Positions 8,421 to 17,938 are shown, counted from the first letter of the stretch. The stretch is 64,000 bases of DNA from Segatella buccae ATCC 33574 (GCF_000184945.1 NZ_GL586311.1:2086598-2150597); one strand, 5' to 3'. Translations and numbers: made by a program. Notes: generated by a model from the sequence alone, not told the origin.

Positions 8421-9877
8421 TTGGCCGGTACGTTTTTCAGAATCTCCAGCAGATGATCCCAAACCATTTGTACAGTGGGGATGAGTAGTTTCTCGTCGGG
8501 TGAGTGAACGCCACGCAGGGTGGGGCCGAAGCTCACCATGTCCAGGTCGGGATAGCGCTCAGAGAACAAGCCGCACTCAAGACCGGCGTGGATGCCAAGC
8601 ACTTTCGGCTCTTTGCCGAACAGTTTTTTGTAAGCCTCCACGGCAATGCGTGTAAGTTCGCTGTCTGCCCGCATTTTCCAAGCCGGATATTTGTCGTCGA
8701 CGGCGATTTCGGCCCCGGCCAACAGGAAGACAGCTTTCACGGTGTTGGTCATGTTGTCGAGGTTGCTCATCACATTGCTGCGCTGACTGGCCACAGCCAC
8801 CACGGTGTTGTCCGTGGTCTGAACGCTGGCGATATTGCTCGAAGTCTCTACCATCCATGCAATGGCCTCGTCCTGACAGTTGGTCAGCGGTCCGTTGTGT
8901 ACGGCTTGTATGGCGCGAATCACATTTTGCCCGACGGTCTTGGGCATCACCTTGACGGCATCGGTGCTTTCAAGGCTGAAATCCATCGCCTGTTCGGTCA
9001 CGTGGAATTCATCTGCCACTTCTGCGGCAAAGATATTCCAGTCGGCCTTGACCTGTTCCTTCAACTCTGCGGGCACGGCAAATACTACCTGACCGTCGCG
9101 CGGAATAGCATTGTGCAGTTTTCCGCTATTGAAATTTGCCAGACGCAGGCCTGCGATTTTCTCTTGTTGGATAAACAGGAAGCGGGCCAGAATCTTGATG
9201 GCATTGGCGCGCTTCTTGTTGATGTCGTCGCCCGAGTGCCCGCCGTTCAAGCCTTTTAGGGACGCCTTGAGGAAGAACAGGCCGCTTTCGGCTTCTTCTC
9301 TTTCAAAGTGGAAAGTGGCTGTTGTGGTCTGACCGCCGGCACAGCTCACGAATATCTGCCCTTCGTCTTCACTGTCAAGATTGATAAGCAGTTTGCCGGT
9401 CATGAAGCCGGCCTGCAGGCCATGTGCACCGGTCAGTCCGGTCTCCTCGTCACGGGTGAACAGACATTCTATGGGGCCATGCTCAATGTCATCAGAGTCA
9501 AGGATGGCCAACTGGATGGCATCACCGATGCCGTCGTCAGCACCCAAAGTGGTGCCTTTGGCTTTCAGCCAGTCACCGTCGACATAGGTCTGTATGGCAT
9601 CTGTGTGGAAGTTGAAATCGAGGTCTACAAGCTTTTCGCATACCATATCCATGTGGCTTTGGAGAATCACCGTTTCGCGGTTCTCGTATCCCGGAGTAGC
9701 CGGCTTGCGAATGAGTACGTTACCTACTTCGTCGACAAGGGTTTCCAAGTGATGTGACTTGCCGAACTCTTTCAAATACTCAATCATTTTTTCCTCGTGC
9801 TTGGAGGGCCGGGGAATCTCATTGATTTTAGCAAACTGCTCGAATACGCGGGCAGGCTTCAAATTACTTTTATTCAT
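8417..9877 (-). CDS. pepD: Cytosolic aminoacyl-histidine dipeptidase (M20C)
   Basis: A di-zinc dipeptidase (486 aa, normal length) that hydrolyses Xaa-His and a broad range of other dipeptides. Metal-site and catalytic motifs are visible: QSHMDMV (His75, Asp77), LGADDGIG (Asp114/115), TRDEETGLTG (Glu144/145) and NLDSEDEG. The lid/dimerisation domain sits in the middle (LKGLNGGHSGDDINK onward) and a late histidine in LGIHAGLECG. It lies upstream of a lipoprotein with a 4-nt overlap and is divergent from the orf64-ompH operon. I find no convincing minus-strand -7 motif in the 40 nt upstream. Confidence 0.95.
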   Translation of the reverse strand: MNKSNLKPARVFEQFAKINEIPRPSKHEEKMIEYLKEFGKSHHLETLVDEVGNVLIRKPATPGYENRETVILQSHMDMVCEKLVDLDFNFHTDAIQTYVDGDWLKAKGTTLGADDGIGDAIQLAILDSDDIEHGPIECLFTRDEETGLTGAHGLQAGFMTGKLLINLDSEDEGQIFVSCAGGQTTTATFHFEREEAESGLFFLKASLKGLNGGHSGDDINKKRANAIKILARFLFIQQEKIAGLRLANFNSGKLHNAIPRDGQVVFAVPAELKEQVKADWNIFAAEVADEFHVTEQAMDFSLESTDAVKVMPKTVGQNVIRAIQAVHNGPLTNCQDEAIAWMVETSSNIASVQTTDNTVVAVASQRSNVMSNLDNMTNTVKAVFLLAGAEIAVDDKYPAWKMRADSELTRIAVEAYKKLFGKEPKVLGIHAGLECGLFSERYPDLDMVSFGPTLRGVHSPDEKLLIPTVQMVWDHLLEILKNVPAK

Positions 9878-9895
9878 TTAATTATGTTATTTTAT

Positions 9896-9926
9896 TTTGT
9901 CTTTTTGACTAAAAATGCTACCTTTG
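9896..9926 (+). promoter_or_regulatory. Promoter of the orf64-ompH-nth operon
   Basis: -33 TTTG at 9896-9899, a 19-nt spacer, and -7 TACCTTTG at 9919-9926; a textbook Bacteroidetes promoter. The leader to ATG 9968 is about 38 nt. Confidence 0.85.
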
Positions 9927-9967
9927 CCCCGGAAAAGTGTTCCTTGAGCACTGCAAATTTAGTAAAA

Positions 9968-10162
9968 ATGATAGAAACTCTGCTATTAAGCGTGTTAATA
10001 ATTGCTATCTGTGTGGCATTGATGAGTGTGAAGTTGCTGTTGAAGAAAAACGGCAAGTTCTCTTCACAGCACGTGCATGACAATCCCGGCTTGCGCAGGA
10101 AGGGCATTCACTGTGTGATCGATCAAGACAAGGAGGCTCGGTCGGCCGGTCGGGCTTATTGA
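9968..10162 (+). CDS. Small membrane protein, 64 aa
   Basis: Starts MIETLLLSVLIIAICVALMSVKLLL, one N-terminal membrane segment. A basic, polar tail with motifs NGKFSSQHVHDNPGLR, GIHCVIDQD and EAR follows. A longer frame from 9797 would run through the promoter, so ATG 9968 is chosen. The single Cys and two His in a short tail could bind a metal or cofactor, but this is inference. I believe similar small proteins are conserved in Bacteroidales without a known role. It is the first gene of an operon with an OmpH-like lipoprotein and nth. Confidence 0.8.
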   Translation: MIETLLLSVLIIAICVALMSVKLLLKKNGKFSSQHVHDNPGLRRKGIHCVIDQDKEARSAGRAY

Positions 10163-10231
10163 ACAAGAGCACTTCCGACCGATTGTTATATTGCCATCAA
10201 ACGAAAATAAAAACATAAAATACAAATAAAA

Positions 10232-10849
10232 ATGAAGAAAAACATTCTTAGCACCGCTGCCTTTGCTGCTTTCGTAGCACTTGCAGTGACGTCTTGTAAC
10301 AAGCAACAGCCTCAGGTGGAGGCCAAATCAAATAGTCAGACTGCTCCTTCGGAAATGAAGATTGCCTATGTAGAGGTTGACTCTATCATGTCGCAATATC
10401 AGTTTGCAAAAGACTATGCCGGCATTTTGGAGAAGAAGAGCCAGAACATTCAGAACACGATCAGTCAGAAAGGGCAGGCCTTGCAGGCTGCGGCTGCCAA
10501 CTTCCAGCAGAAGCTCCAGCAGAATGCCTATACCCGCGAGCAGGCCGAGAGGATTCAAGCCGGTTTGCAGAAGCAGAACGCCGATCTTCAGGGATTACAG
10601 CAACGTTTGGGTAATGAGTTTCAGGCAGAGACAGAAAAATACAATAAGGCTTTGCGGGATTCCATCCAACACTTCCTTGCTGTATATAATAAAGATAAGA
10701 AATACAGCCTGATTTTGAGCAAGCAGGGTGATAACTTGCTTTATGCCGACAAGGCTTTTGACATCACCAACGATGTGGTGGCAGGCCTGAACAAAGCGTA
10801 TAAAAGCGCACCTAAGGCAGCCGAAAAGGAAGATGCCAAGAAGAAGTAA
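10232..10849 (+). CDS. OmpH/Skp-like lipoprotein
   Basis: 205 aa. Signal peptide with lipobox VTSC (Cys22), a short linker, then the OmpH start (KIAYVEVDSIMSQYQFAKDY). A long coiled-coil region (roughly residues 60-140, Q/A-rich) and the closing helix (YNKDKKYSLILSKQGDNLLYAD) follow. Skp-family proteins chaperone outer-membrane proteins through the periplasm. Here the protein is lipid anchored rather than free. It has a Lys-rich C-terminus (EKEDAKKK). It sits between orf64 and nth in the same operon. Confidence 0.88.
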   Translation: MKKNILSTAAFAAFVALAVTSCNKQQPQVEAKSNSQTAPSEMKIAYVEVDSIMSQYQFAKDYAGILEKKSQNIQNTISQKGQALQAAAANFQQKLQQNAYTREQAERIQAGLQKQNADLQGLQQRLGNEFQAETEKYNKALRDSIQHFLAVYNKDKKYSLILSKQGDNLLYADKAFDITNDVVAGLNKAYKSAPKAAEKEDAKKK

Positions 10850-10866
10850 CTAATTTTTTCAGATAA

Positions 10867-11514
10867 ATGACGAGAGAAGAAAGATACCATTTCATCCTCG
10901 ACTATTTCCGTAAGAAACTGCCGAATGTAAATACAGAATTGCATTTCGGCAGTTCTTTTCAGTTGCTGGTGGCAACGTTGTTGAGCGCACAATGCACGGA
11001 CAAGCGTATCAATCAGATTACACCGGAGCTGTTTAAGCACTATCCTGACGCCGCTTCCATGGCCAAAGCCGAGGTGGAAGATGTATTCGAGTATATCCGG
11101 ACAGTGAGTTATCCGAACGCCAAAGCCAAACATCTGGTGGAGATGGCGCGGATGCTGGTGGCTGATTTTGGCGGCGAGGTGCCTGACGGGCTTCAAAACT
11201 TGATGAAATTGCCCGGAGTGGGGCGGAAAACGGCCAATGTGCTGCAAGCTGTGTGGTTTGGCCGCGCCGCTATGGCAGTCGACACACATGTGTATCGGGT
11301 GAGTCATCGCATGGGGCTGGTGCCTAAAACAGCTAATACACCGTTGAAGGTAGAGGAGTATCTGATGAAGCATATCCCACAATCGGATATCCCCGATGCC
11401 CACCATTGGCTCCTCCTCCATGGGCGATACGTGTGCAAGAGTGCCCGACCGGAGTGTGAGAAATGTTTTTTTGACCAATATTGTCCGAAGCTATTGGAAG
11501 GCAGTAAACTTTAA
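10867..11514 (+). CDS. nth: Endonuclease III
   Basis: DNA glycosylase/AP lyase that removes oxidised pyrimidines in base-excision repair. It has 215 aa. The helix-hairpin-helix LPGVGRKTANVL contains catalytic Lys121, and Asp139 lies in AVDTHVYRVSHR. The 4Fe-4S ligands Cys190, 197, 200 and 206 fit CX6CX2CX5C exactly. It starts 17 nt after the OmpH-like gene and ends 13 nt before the DUF2461 gene, so it is part of one transcript. Confidence 0.97.
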   Translation: MTREERYHFILDYFRKKLPNVNTELHFGSSFQLLVATLLSAQCTDKRINQITPELFKHYPDAASMAKAEVEDVFEYIRTVSYPNAKAKHLVEMARMLVADFGGEVPDGLQNLMKLPGVGRKTANVLQAVWFGRAAMAVDTHVYRVSHRMGLVPKTANTPLKVEEYLMKHIPQSDIPDAHHWLLLHGRYVCKSARPECEKCFFDQYCPKLLEGSKL

Positions 11515-11527
11515 TTATGCAATAGAT

Positions 11528-12241
11528 ATGCAGGCGAAACGAATCCTTGATTTCCTGAAAGGTGTGAGTGCTAATAACAACCGTCCTTGGTTTAACGAAC
11601 ATAAGCCGGAATATCTGGCTTGTAAAGAAGACTTTGAAGATGGTGTGGCCCAAGCCATTGCACGGATTTCTGAGTTTGATCCGGAAATAGCCCATCTCAC
11701 TCCGAAAGACTGCTGCTACCGGTTCTATCGCGACACACGTTTCTCGGAAGATAAATCTCCTTATAAGAATCATCTTGGTGCGTATATTTGTGCACATGGG
11801 AAGAAGTCTCTGCGTGGTGGCTACTATATTCATCTGGAACCCGGTCGATGCCAGCTCTCAGCGGGGGCATACTGGTTGCCCACCAACATTCTGACCAGTT
11901 GCCGAAACGAAATCATGGGGAATATCGACGCATGGCGAAAAGCTGTAGAAAGTGGACAGTTTGTGAAGTACTTTGGTTATGCCAATGAGGGAAAGTGGTC
12001 TCCCGATGGCGAGTTATCGCCCAAAGGGTTCGGGTTGGCCCATTTGAAGACTGCACCAAAGGATTTCCCCCGCGACTATGAGTTCATCCACTATCTGCGA
12101 ATGAAAGATTATGCCACTTGGCATCGTGTTCCGGATGATTTCTTTGAGGGCGACAAATGGTTGGACGAAATCGTCAAAGTGTTTAAGGTGGCCAAACCTA
12201 TGTTGGATATCATCAATGCAGTGATTGATGATTATGAATAA
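11528..12241 (+). CDS. DUF2461 family protein
   Basis: 237 aa. A start at ATG 11528 matches the family N-terminus (ILDFLKGVSANNNRPWFNEHKPEY); the frame extends into nth but that is overlap. Other family features are FYRDTRFSEDKSPYKNHLGAYI, a GGYYIHLEPG strand and GAYWLPTNIL. The function of DUF2461 is unknown; it is cytoplasmic, with no signal peptide. It is the last gene of the operon before a strong terminator. Confidence 0.9.
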   Translation: MQAKRILDFLKGVSANNNRPWFNEHKPEYLACKEDFEDGVAQAIARISEFDPEIAHLTPKDCCYRFYRDTRFSEDKSPYKNHLGAYICAHGKKSLRGGYYIHLEPGRCQLSAGAYWLPTNILTSCRNEIMGNIDAWRKAVESGQFVKYFGYANEGKWSPDGELSPKGFGLAHLKTAPKDFPRDYEFIHYLRMKDYATWHRVPDDFFEGDKWLDEIVKVFKVAKPMLDIINAVIDDYE

Positions 12242-12246
12242 AAAGC

Positions 12247-12286
12247 AAACTGGTGGAAAGCTTAATGAGTAGCTTTCCACCAGTTT
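12247..12286. terminator. Bidirectional terminator whose loop holds the convergent gene's stop codon
   Basis: AAACTGGTGGAAAGCT (12247-12262) pairs perfectly with AGCTTTCCACCAGTTT (12271-12286) around an 8-nt loop. The minus-strand stop codon of the C11 peptidase (12262-12264) lies at the stem-loop junction. T-rich sequence follows on the plus side. Confidence 0.9.
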
Positions 12287-13497
12287 GTCTTTTCTTTGCT
12301 TTTTAATGCGGCAGTGTTGTTGCTCGGATCGGATATGGTGATGCCCGAATAACTTTTTACTGTGATGTAAACAGGAGAGTTGTAGAGATTTGAGTAAAGG
12401 GTCTCCGTTGACTGTGTAGACTTGATTACTTTTCCCATCTGCGTGGTATATTTGCTCAAAAGGGATGTACTTGGTTTGAGATTCTTCACGTATGAAGTCA
12501 TGTCGTAGAAGATCGGTTGGTTGAATCCGTCAAGCACTTGTATGCTGTCCCTTAGCGTTTCGTCTAATGTGTAGCCGGCATTGATTTCTTTCATGATGCC
12601 TGCGAGTGTTTCCATTTCCCTGCAATCAATGACCGACAAGGCACCGCACGGCACCGTGTATTTTGAATAAAAGTTATGGAAGGCCGACACGATGGCCGAA
12701 TAGCCGGGAGTGGCAGAGCTAAGGTTTGACCACATGGAGGCGTAGGGCATACCAATGATGATGACTTCACTTGTGGAAGCGATCAGGTAGTTTGTCACAT
12801 TCCGAAGTTCATAGGCCACTTCGGCATTGGCCATGTAGCAGTCGTCGAAAAGGATGTACTGCATCTTTAGCCCCGTGGCGGCAATGGCAGAAGCAATGTC
12901 CGGGATATTGATGGAATAGTTGGGGTCGGCAACACTTCCCATGAAGCGTGTATCAGTGAATCGGAATGGATAGGCACTGTCGGATGTTTTCCCATATACA
13001 TGTCTCTTTTTGGCGTTGTGGGGATAGCTCTGCCAGTCTTCTTTCATCGTCCATCCCGTGCCATGACCTCCAATGACAAGTGCGTAGTTGAGTGCTTGTG
13101 CCTGTGTTTTCACTTCGTTGAGCACTTCTGTGATTCCCGCCGATGACGAAAAATCAAGATTGGTGTAGTCTTTTATGGGGTGGTGTGTGCATGAACCATT
13201 CTCATATTTTATTTCGAATAGTTGTGAATTTGTAGCCGATTTGCTTAAAAGTACCAACACGCGTCGTGTGGTACCCAAACCTTTGGCCGCCTTAATGCCC
13301 GCTTCCATGCTGTCGATGTTATTGAGAAAGTAAGGATAGAGGCCTGAGTTGGAAGATGAAGCATTGCCGGTCCACGGCATGTAAACGAGCAATGTTTGCT
13401 GCGTGACCTTCTCTGCATCATAAGCATCATCACTGCATGATGTTAGTCCTACGGCTATGAATAGAAGCAAATGGAGTGTTAGAATGATTTTTTTCAT
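12262..13497 (-). CDS. Clostripain-family (C11) cysteine peptidase lipoprotein
   Basis: 411 aa. Lipobox LTSC (Cys21) predicts a lipid-anchored envelope protein. The C11 catalytic dyad is clear: His145 in VIGGHGTGW and Cys220 in ILFDDCYMANAEVAYE. C11 enzymes cleave after Arg or Lys and are often self-activated at an internal basic site. The substrate here is unknown; secreted C11 peptidases in gut and oral Bacteroidales act on host or neighbour proteins. It lies downstream of valS on the same strand, separated by a long hairpin. Confidence 0.9.
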   Translation of the reverse strand: MKKIILTLHLLLFIAVGLTSCSDDAYDAEKVTQQTLLVYMPWTGNASSSNSGLYPYFLNNIDSMEAGIKAAKGLGTTRRVLVLLSKSATNSQLFEIKYENGSCTHHPIKDYTNLDFSSSAGITEVLNEVKTQAQALNYALVIGGHGTGWTMKEDWQSYPHNAKKRHVYGKTSDSAYPFRFTDTRFMGSVADPNYSINIPDIASAIAATGLKMQYILFDDCYMANAEVAYELRNVTNYLIASTSEVIIIGMPYASMWSNLSSATPGYSAIVSAFHNFYSKYTVPCGALSVIDCREMETLAGIMKEINAGYTLDETLRDSIQVLDGFNQPIFYDMTSYVKNLKPSTSLLSKYTTQMGKVIKSTQSTETLYSNLYNSPVYITVKSYSGITISDPSNNTAALKSKEKTNWWKATH

Positions 13498-13585
13498 GTC
13501 GGTAAGAGGATTGGTGGTTAGGGGTGAAGGGGTTAGAAGTTAGGCGTGTTTGGTGAAGAGTAGGGGAAGGGAAGTAGAAAAACAG

Positions 13586-13643
13586 AAGTGAGGAGGAGAG
13601 GGAAGGTTCGTAGTGCGAGTATCTACTCTCTACCTCCTCACTT
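13586..13643. terminator. Hairpin after valS, possible terminator
   Basis: AAGTGAGGAGG (13586-13596) pairs with CCTCCTCACTT (13633-13643), with more pairing inside. On the minus strand it follows the valS stop. The loop is long (36 nt) and the T-run on the minus side is weak, so efficiency is uncertain. Confidence 0.5.
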
Positions 13644-13650
13644 CTTGTTT

Positions 13651-16335
13651 TTACTTTTTCTTGAGTTCTGCGATTGTCGCTTTGAGGGCAGCGATCTTTT
13701 CCAACGAGTCATTTTCTTTCTTGCGCTCAAGGTCAACGACCTTTTCGGGAGCATGGGCAACGAAATTTTCGTTGGCCAACTTCTTGCGCACGCCGGCAAG
13801 GAAGCCTTCAAGATGCTGAAGCTGGGCTTCCGCTTTCTCGATTTCTGCCTCCACATCAATCAGTTCTCCCAATGGGACGGCAAACTCGTCAGTGCCTACC
13901 ATGAATGTGCTGGCATCGGCTCCTTTCTCTGAAACAACCTCTATCTTGTCAAGATTAGCCATTTTCAAGATGACTTCATTGTATTTGTCATAGTTGTTGG
14001 CATTGACAGTCTGCAAGGTGAGTTGTTCCTTTTGGGCAATGTTTTTCTGATTGCGCACGGTACGCACGCCGGAAATGATCTGCTTCACGTTTTCGATGTC
14101 GCCACAGATATTCTTTTCTTCGTTTGAGGGGGTGGAGAGTTTCAGCTGCTCCCGCATAATAGAATCTCCATCTTTGCGATCGTAGATGTGTTGCCATAGT
14201 TCCTCCGTGATGAAGGGCATGAATGGATGCAGCATCTTCAGAAGGGCATCGAAGAAGGCCAATGTAGCCTCATAGCTTTTCCTGTCTATCGGTTGCTCGT
14301 AGGCCGGTTTCACCATTTCAAGATACCAACCGGAGAATTCGTCCCAGAAAAGGCGGTAGACTGCCATCAATGCCTCGGATATGCGATAGCTCTTGAAAAG
14401 CTCATTGAGTTCATCGTTGGCCTCTTTCAGTTTGGCTTCAAACCAGGCTATCGCAATCTTGTTGGCTGTCGGCTGCTCTTGGTCGGCCACTTCCCAACCC
14501 TTCACAAGGCGGAAAGCATTCCATATCTTGTTGTTGAAGTTGCGGCCCTGTTCGCACAAGGTTTCGTCGAAGAGGATGTCGTTGCCGGCCGGTGCACTCA
14601 GCATCATGCCCATGCGCACACCATCAGCACCATACTTGTCGATGAGCATGAGTGGGTCGGGCGAGTTGCCGAGGCTTTTCGACATCTTCCGACCGAGTTT
14701 GTCGCGCACAATGCCGGTGAAATAGACATGCTTGAACGGGGATTTACCCTTATATTCATATCCGGCCATAATCATTCTGGCCACCCAGAAGAAGATGATG
14801 TCCGGTCCGGTCACGAGATCAGACGTGGGATAATAGTATTTGATGTCCCCGTTGTCGGGATGGCGGATACCGTCGAACACGGAAATAGGCCACAGCCAAC
14901 TCGAGAACCACGTGTCCAGACAATCGCTTTCCTGTTCCAAGTCTTCGGCTTTGAGGCTGCTGTTCTTCTCCTGCGCTTTCGCAAGGGCTGTAGCTGCATT
15001 CTCTGCCACCACGAAATCTTTCTTGCCGTCGGCTGTAGTAAAGTAGTAGGCCGGAATGCGGTGTCCCCACCACAGCTGTCGGGAAATACACCAATCCTTG
15101 ATGTTCTCAAGCCAGTGGCGGTAGGTGTTCTTGTATTTTTTGGGGTAGAATTCAATGTCATCGTTCATCACCGGAGGCAATGCCAAGTCGGCAAAGTGCT
15201 GCATTCTCAAGAACCATTGGGTGGAAAGCTTGGGTTCTATGGGTACATTGGTGCGTTCGGAGAAGCCCACTTTGTTATCGTAGTCTTCGAGTTTTTCCAT
15301 AAGTCCGGCCTGCTCCAAGTCCTTGGCGATCTGCTTACGCACTTCCATGCGATCCATGCCCACATAGAGTCCGCCGGCTTCGGAGATGGTACCGTTGTCG
15401 TTGAAGATGTCGATTGTGGCAAGTCCGTGCTTCAATCCCAATGCGTGGTCGTTGATATCGTGAGCCGGAGTCACCTTCAGACAACCCGTTCCGAACTCGA
15501 TGTCCACATAATCATCTTCGATGACGGGAATCTCCCGGTTGACCAACGGAACGATCACGTGCTTGCCTTTCAGCCACGTGTTTTTCACATCGTTGGGATT
15601 GATGCACATAGCCGTGTCGCCCATGATTGTTTCCGGGCGAGTGGTCGCTACGACGGCGTAGTATCCTTTGGCATCTTTGTGCATGATATTACCCTCGTCA
15701 ACCTGTTGACAGTCGGCCTCCACTACGCGATATTTCAGATAGTAGAGTTTGGAATGTTCGTCCTTATAGATTACTTCTTCGTCGGAAAGGGCAGTCTGTG
15801 CCTGCGGATCCCAGTTCACCATGCGCACACCGCGATAGATGAGTCCTTTCTCGTAGAGGTCGCAAAACACCTTGATGACACTCTCCGAGCGCGTCTCGTC
15901 CATCGTGAATGCCGTGCGATCCCAGTCGCAACTGGCTCCGAGTTTGCGCAACTGCTTGAGGATGATGCCGCCATGCTCGTGGGTCCAGTCCCACGCATGT
16001 TTCAAGAATTGTTCCCGAGTGAGGTCGGTCTTCTTCACTCCTTGTTCGGCCAGTTTGTTCACCACCTTGGCTTCGGTGGCAATCGAGGCATGGTCGGTGC
16101 CCGGCACCCAGCAGGCGTTCTTGCCCTCCATACGGGCCCGGCGCACGAGAATGTCCTGAATGGTGTTGTTGAGCATGTGTCCCATGTGGAGCACTCCTGT
16201 CACATTTGGGGGGGGGATCACCACCGTGTAGGGTTCGCGCCCATCAGGTTTAGAACTAAACAGCTTGTTGTCGAGCCAATATTCATACCATTTGCTTTCC
16301 ACGGCATGTGGATCGTATTTACTTGCCAATTCCAT
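13651..16335 (-). CDS. valS: Valyl-tRNA synthetase
   Basis: 894-aa class I aminoacyl-tRNA synthetase that charges tRNA-Val. The HIGH-type motif is HMGH at residues 50-53 ([14 protein letters not shown]) and KMSKS is at about 550 ([15 protein letters not shown]). The CP1 editing domain lies between them ([25 protein letters not shown]). The anticodon-binding domain and a C-terminal coiled-coil arm ([22 protein letters not shown]) complete it. The length is as expected. It has its own minus-strand -7 motif at 16389-16396. Confidence 0.98.
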   Translation of the reverse strand: MELASKYDPHAVESKWYEYWLDNKLFSSKPDGREPYTVVIPPPNVTGVLHMGHMLNNTIQDILVRRARMEGKNACWVPGTDHASIATEAKVVNKLAEQGVKKTDLTREQFLKHAWDWTHEHGGIILKQLRKLGASCDWDRTAFTMDETRSESVIKVFCDLYEKGLIYRGVRMVNWDPQAQTALSDEEVIYKDEHSKLYYLKYRVVEADCQQVDEGNIMHKDAKGYYAVVATTRPETIMGDTAMCINPNDVKNTWLKGKHVIVPLVNREIPVIEDDYVDIEFGTGCLKVTPAHDINDHALGLKHGLATIDIFNDNGTISEAGGLYVGMDRMEVRKQIAKDLEQAGLMEKLEDYDNKVGFSERTNVPIEPKLSTQWFLRMQHFADLALPPVMNDDIEFYPKKYKNTYRHWLENIKDWCISRQLWWGHRIPAYYFTTADGKKDFVVAENAATALAKAQEKNSSLKAEDLEQESDCLDTWFSSWLWPISVFDGIRHPDNGDIKYYYPTSDLVTGPDIIFFWVARMIMAGYEYKGKSPFKHVYFTGIVRDKLGRKMSKSLGNSPDPLMLIDKYGADGVRMGMMLSAPAGNDILFDETLCEQGRNFNNKIWNAFRLVKGWEVADQEQPTANKIAIAWFEAKLKEANDELNELFKSYRISEALMAVYRLFWDEFSGWYLEMVKPAYEQPIDRKSYEATLAFFDALLKMLHPFMPFITEELWQHIYDRKDGDSIMREQLKLSTPSNEEKNICGDIENVKQIISGVRTVRNQKNIAQKEQLTLQTVNANNYDKYNEVILKMANLDKIEVVSEKGADASTFMVGTDEFAVPLGELIDVEAEIEKAEAQLQHLEGFLAGVRKKLANENFVAHAPEKVVDLERKKENDSLEKIAALKATIAELKKK

Positions 16336-16388
16336 TTGTTATATTATCTTGATTTTGTTTTCGTTACATTTTTATAGGAATATTGGTG

Positions 16389-16396
16389 CAAAATTA
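16389..16396 (-). promoter_or_regulatory. -7 promoter element of valS
   Basis: Minus strand reads TAATTTTG, 54 nt upstream of the valS start. No clear -33 element. Confidence 0.6.
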
Positions 16397-16438
16397 CTAA
16401 AAAACTTCGTAACACGGGAATAAAATAAATTATTTTCT

Positions 16439-16446
16439 TACCTTTG
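16439..16446 (+). promoter_or_regulatory. -7 promoter element of mazG
   Basis: TACCTTTG, 22 nt before ATG 16469. It is divergent from the valS promoter; the two -7 motifs are 42 nt apart. Confidence 0.7.
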
Positions 16447-16468
16447 CAACAGACAAACAGATAACACG

Positions 16469-17362
16469 ATGCACACGAAAGAAGAAAAACTAAGGGCCTT
16501 CGGGCGTTTGCTTGACATACAGGATCGGCTGCGCAAGGAATGCCCGTGGGACAGAAAGCAAACCTACGAGAGCCTGCGGCCGAATACTATCGAAGAGGTG
16601 TTCGAACTCTGCGATGCCTTGATGAACAAAGACTACAAGAACATTTGCAAAGAGTTGGGCGACGTTCTGGAGCATGTTGTGTTCTATGCCATGCTCGGAA
16701 GTGAAGAAAGCCGGTTTGACATAGCAGATGTGTGCAATGCGCAATGTGACAAACTGATGTTCCGACACGACTTCATCAATTGGAACAAAGGAGAATGGTA
16801 TGTCACCGATCCTGATATGCGCATCAATGCCAATGGGCAGGTGGTGTATAATGAAGAGGAGGTGAATGGTGATTCTACCGTCAAACCCACTACCGCCGAG
16901 CAGGTGGCTTCGACATGGGAAATGCGCAAGCAGCACGAGAAAAATGGCAACGAGTGTGTGCTCTCGGGTGTCCCCAAGTCGTTGCCTTCGCTTGTCAAAG
17001 CCTACCGCATCCAAGACAAGGCGCGTGGCGTGGGGTTCGACTGGAAAGACAAAGCCGACGTTTGGGTTAAAGTACGGGAGGAACTGGACGAACTCGAAAC
17101 CGAGTTGCGCAAGGACGATCGTGAGGCTTCTACCCGGGAATTGGGCGATTTCCTTTTCTCTGTCATCAATGCCGCAAGGCTTTACCACCTCAATCCCGAC
17201 AATGCGTTGGAGTCTTCCAACCAGAAGTTTATTCGCCGTTTCGGTTATGTGGAAGAAGAAACGTTGAAGAAAGGTAAGTCCTTGAAAGACATGTCGCTGG
17301 AAGAAATGGATGAACTTTGGAATGAAGCGAAACGTAAGGAGACCATAACGAAGAATCAATAA
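16469..17362 (+). CDS. mazG: Nucleoside triphosphate pyrophosphohydrolase MazG, with an insertion
   Basis: 297 aa, two MazG modules. It hydrolyses NTPs to NMP and pyrophosphate (house cleaning; MazG can also lower ppGpp). Module 1 has CPWDRKQTYESLRPNTIEE with Glu42/43/46 and KELGDVLEH with Glu62/Asp65. Module 2 spans about 175-275 (VREELDELETEL, RELGDFLFSV). In the family the segment after FRH reads HPHVF and runs quickly into a Trp-containing helix. Here RHDFINWNKGEW replaces it and about 30-40 extra residues (roughly 101-140) precede TAEQVASTW. It is cotranscribed with a lipoprotein 9 nt downstream. Confidence 0.93.
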   Translation: MHTKEEKLRAFGRLLDIQDRLRKECPWDRKQTYESLRPNTIEEVFELCDALMNKDYKNICKELGDVLEHVVFYAMLGSEESRFDIADVCNAQCDKLMFRHDFINWNKGEWYVTDPDMRINANGQVVYNEEEVNGDSTVKPTTAEQVASTWEMRKQHEKNGNECVLSGVPKSLPSLVKAYRIQDKARGVGFDWKDKADVWVKVREELDELETELRKDDREASTRELGDFLFSVINAARLYHLNPDNALESSNQKFIRRFGYVEEETLKKGKSLKDMSLEEMDELWNEAKRKETITKNQ

Positions 17363-17371
17363 CATCAAGAT

Positions 17372-17938
17372 ATGACTAAGCTTTTCTATACAACGGCGAT
17401 AATTTGCGCTACGGCCTTGTTGGCCGTGGGGTGTAAGGACAATAAACCTGCCAAGGTGTTGTCGCCTACAGGCTCCTCCGAGGCTGGGATGGCTCCGGCA
17501 TCTGACTCGACTGTCTATGGTGTGTGTGGAGAAGGGACCTCCATGCACAATTTGCAACTTATTGCCGACACGGGCGACACCATTGACTATTTCATCAGCG
17601 ATGAGAGTGCCACCTCTCCGGTGAAAGGTGGCCTGATGGTGGGCGACCGTATTGCACTCACTGCCTTTAAAGGAGCGGAGGGGTGGCAAGCGACGAATGT
17701 CATCAATCTCACCACGTTGCTCGGCAAATGGACGAGCATAGACAAGGATTTTGAAATACAAGAGGGAGGCACGGTCAAGTCACTTGTTCAGGCAGAGTCT
17801 CACCCTTGGACATCGTGGAAAGTGGTTAATGGCAACTTGGTGTTCAACACCGATACCTTCACCGTCAACGGACTTGGCGCCGACTCTTTGTATATAGAAA
17901 ACAAGCAAGGTATATTTGTCTATAAACGCACCAAATAG
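17372..17938 (+). CDS. Lipocalin-like lipoprotein
   Basis: 188 aa. Signal peptide with lipobox LAVGC (Cys21). A low-complexity Ser/Ala/Pro linker leads to a beta-rich domain. The last ~75 residues (LLGKWTSIDKDFEIQEGG, then alternating strands ending in LYIENKQGIFVYKR) resemble the lipocalin-like beta barrels of Bacteroidetes lipoproteins. No ligand can be inferred. It starts 9 nt after mazG. Confidence 0.75.
   Translation: MTKLFYTTAIICATALLAVGCKDNKPAKVLSPTGSSEAGMAPASDSTVYGVCGEGTSMHNLQLIADTGDTIDYFISDESATSPVKGGLMVGDRIALTAFKGAEGWQATNVINLTTLLGKWTSIDKDFEIQEGGTVKSLVQAESHPWTSWKVVNGNLVFNTDTFTVNGLGADSLYIENKQGIFVYKRTK

Noticed and set aside
13498..13560. GGTTAG-rich stretch between valS and the C11 gene as a repeat element
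   Set aside because: It is a short purine-rich simple sequence without a defined unit; a similar TTAGGTGA-rich stretch after GH115 (59622-59660) looks equally simple.
14227..16377. A 716-codon plus-strand open frame opposite valS
   Set aside because: It is fully antisense to a clear valyl-tRNA synthetase, has no domain, and arises from codon bias of the real gene.
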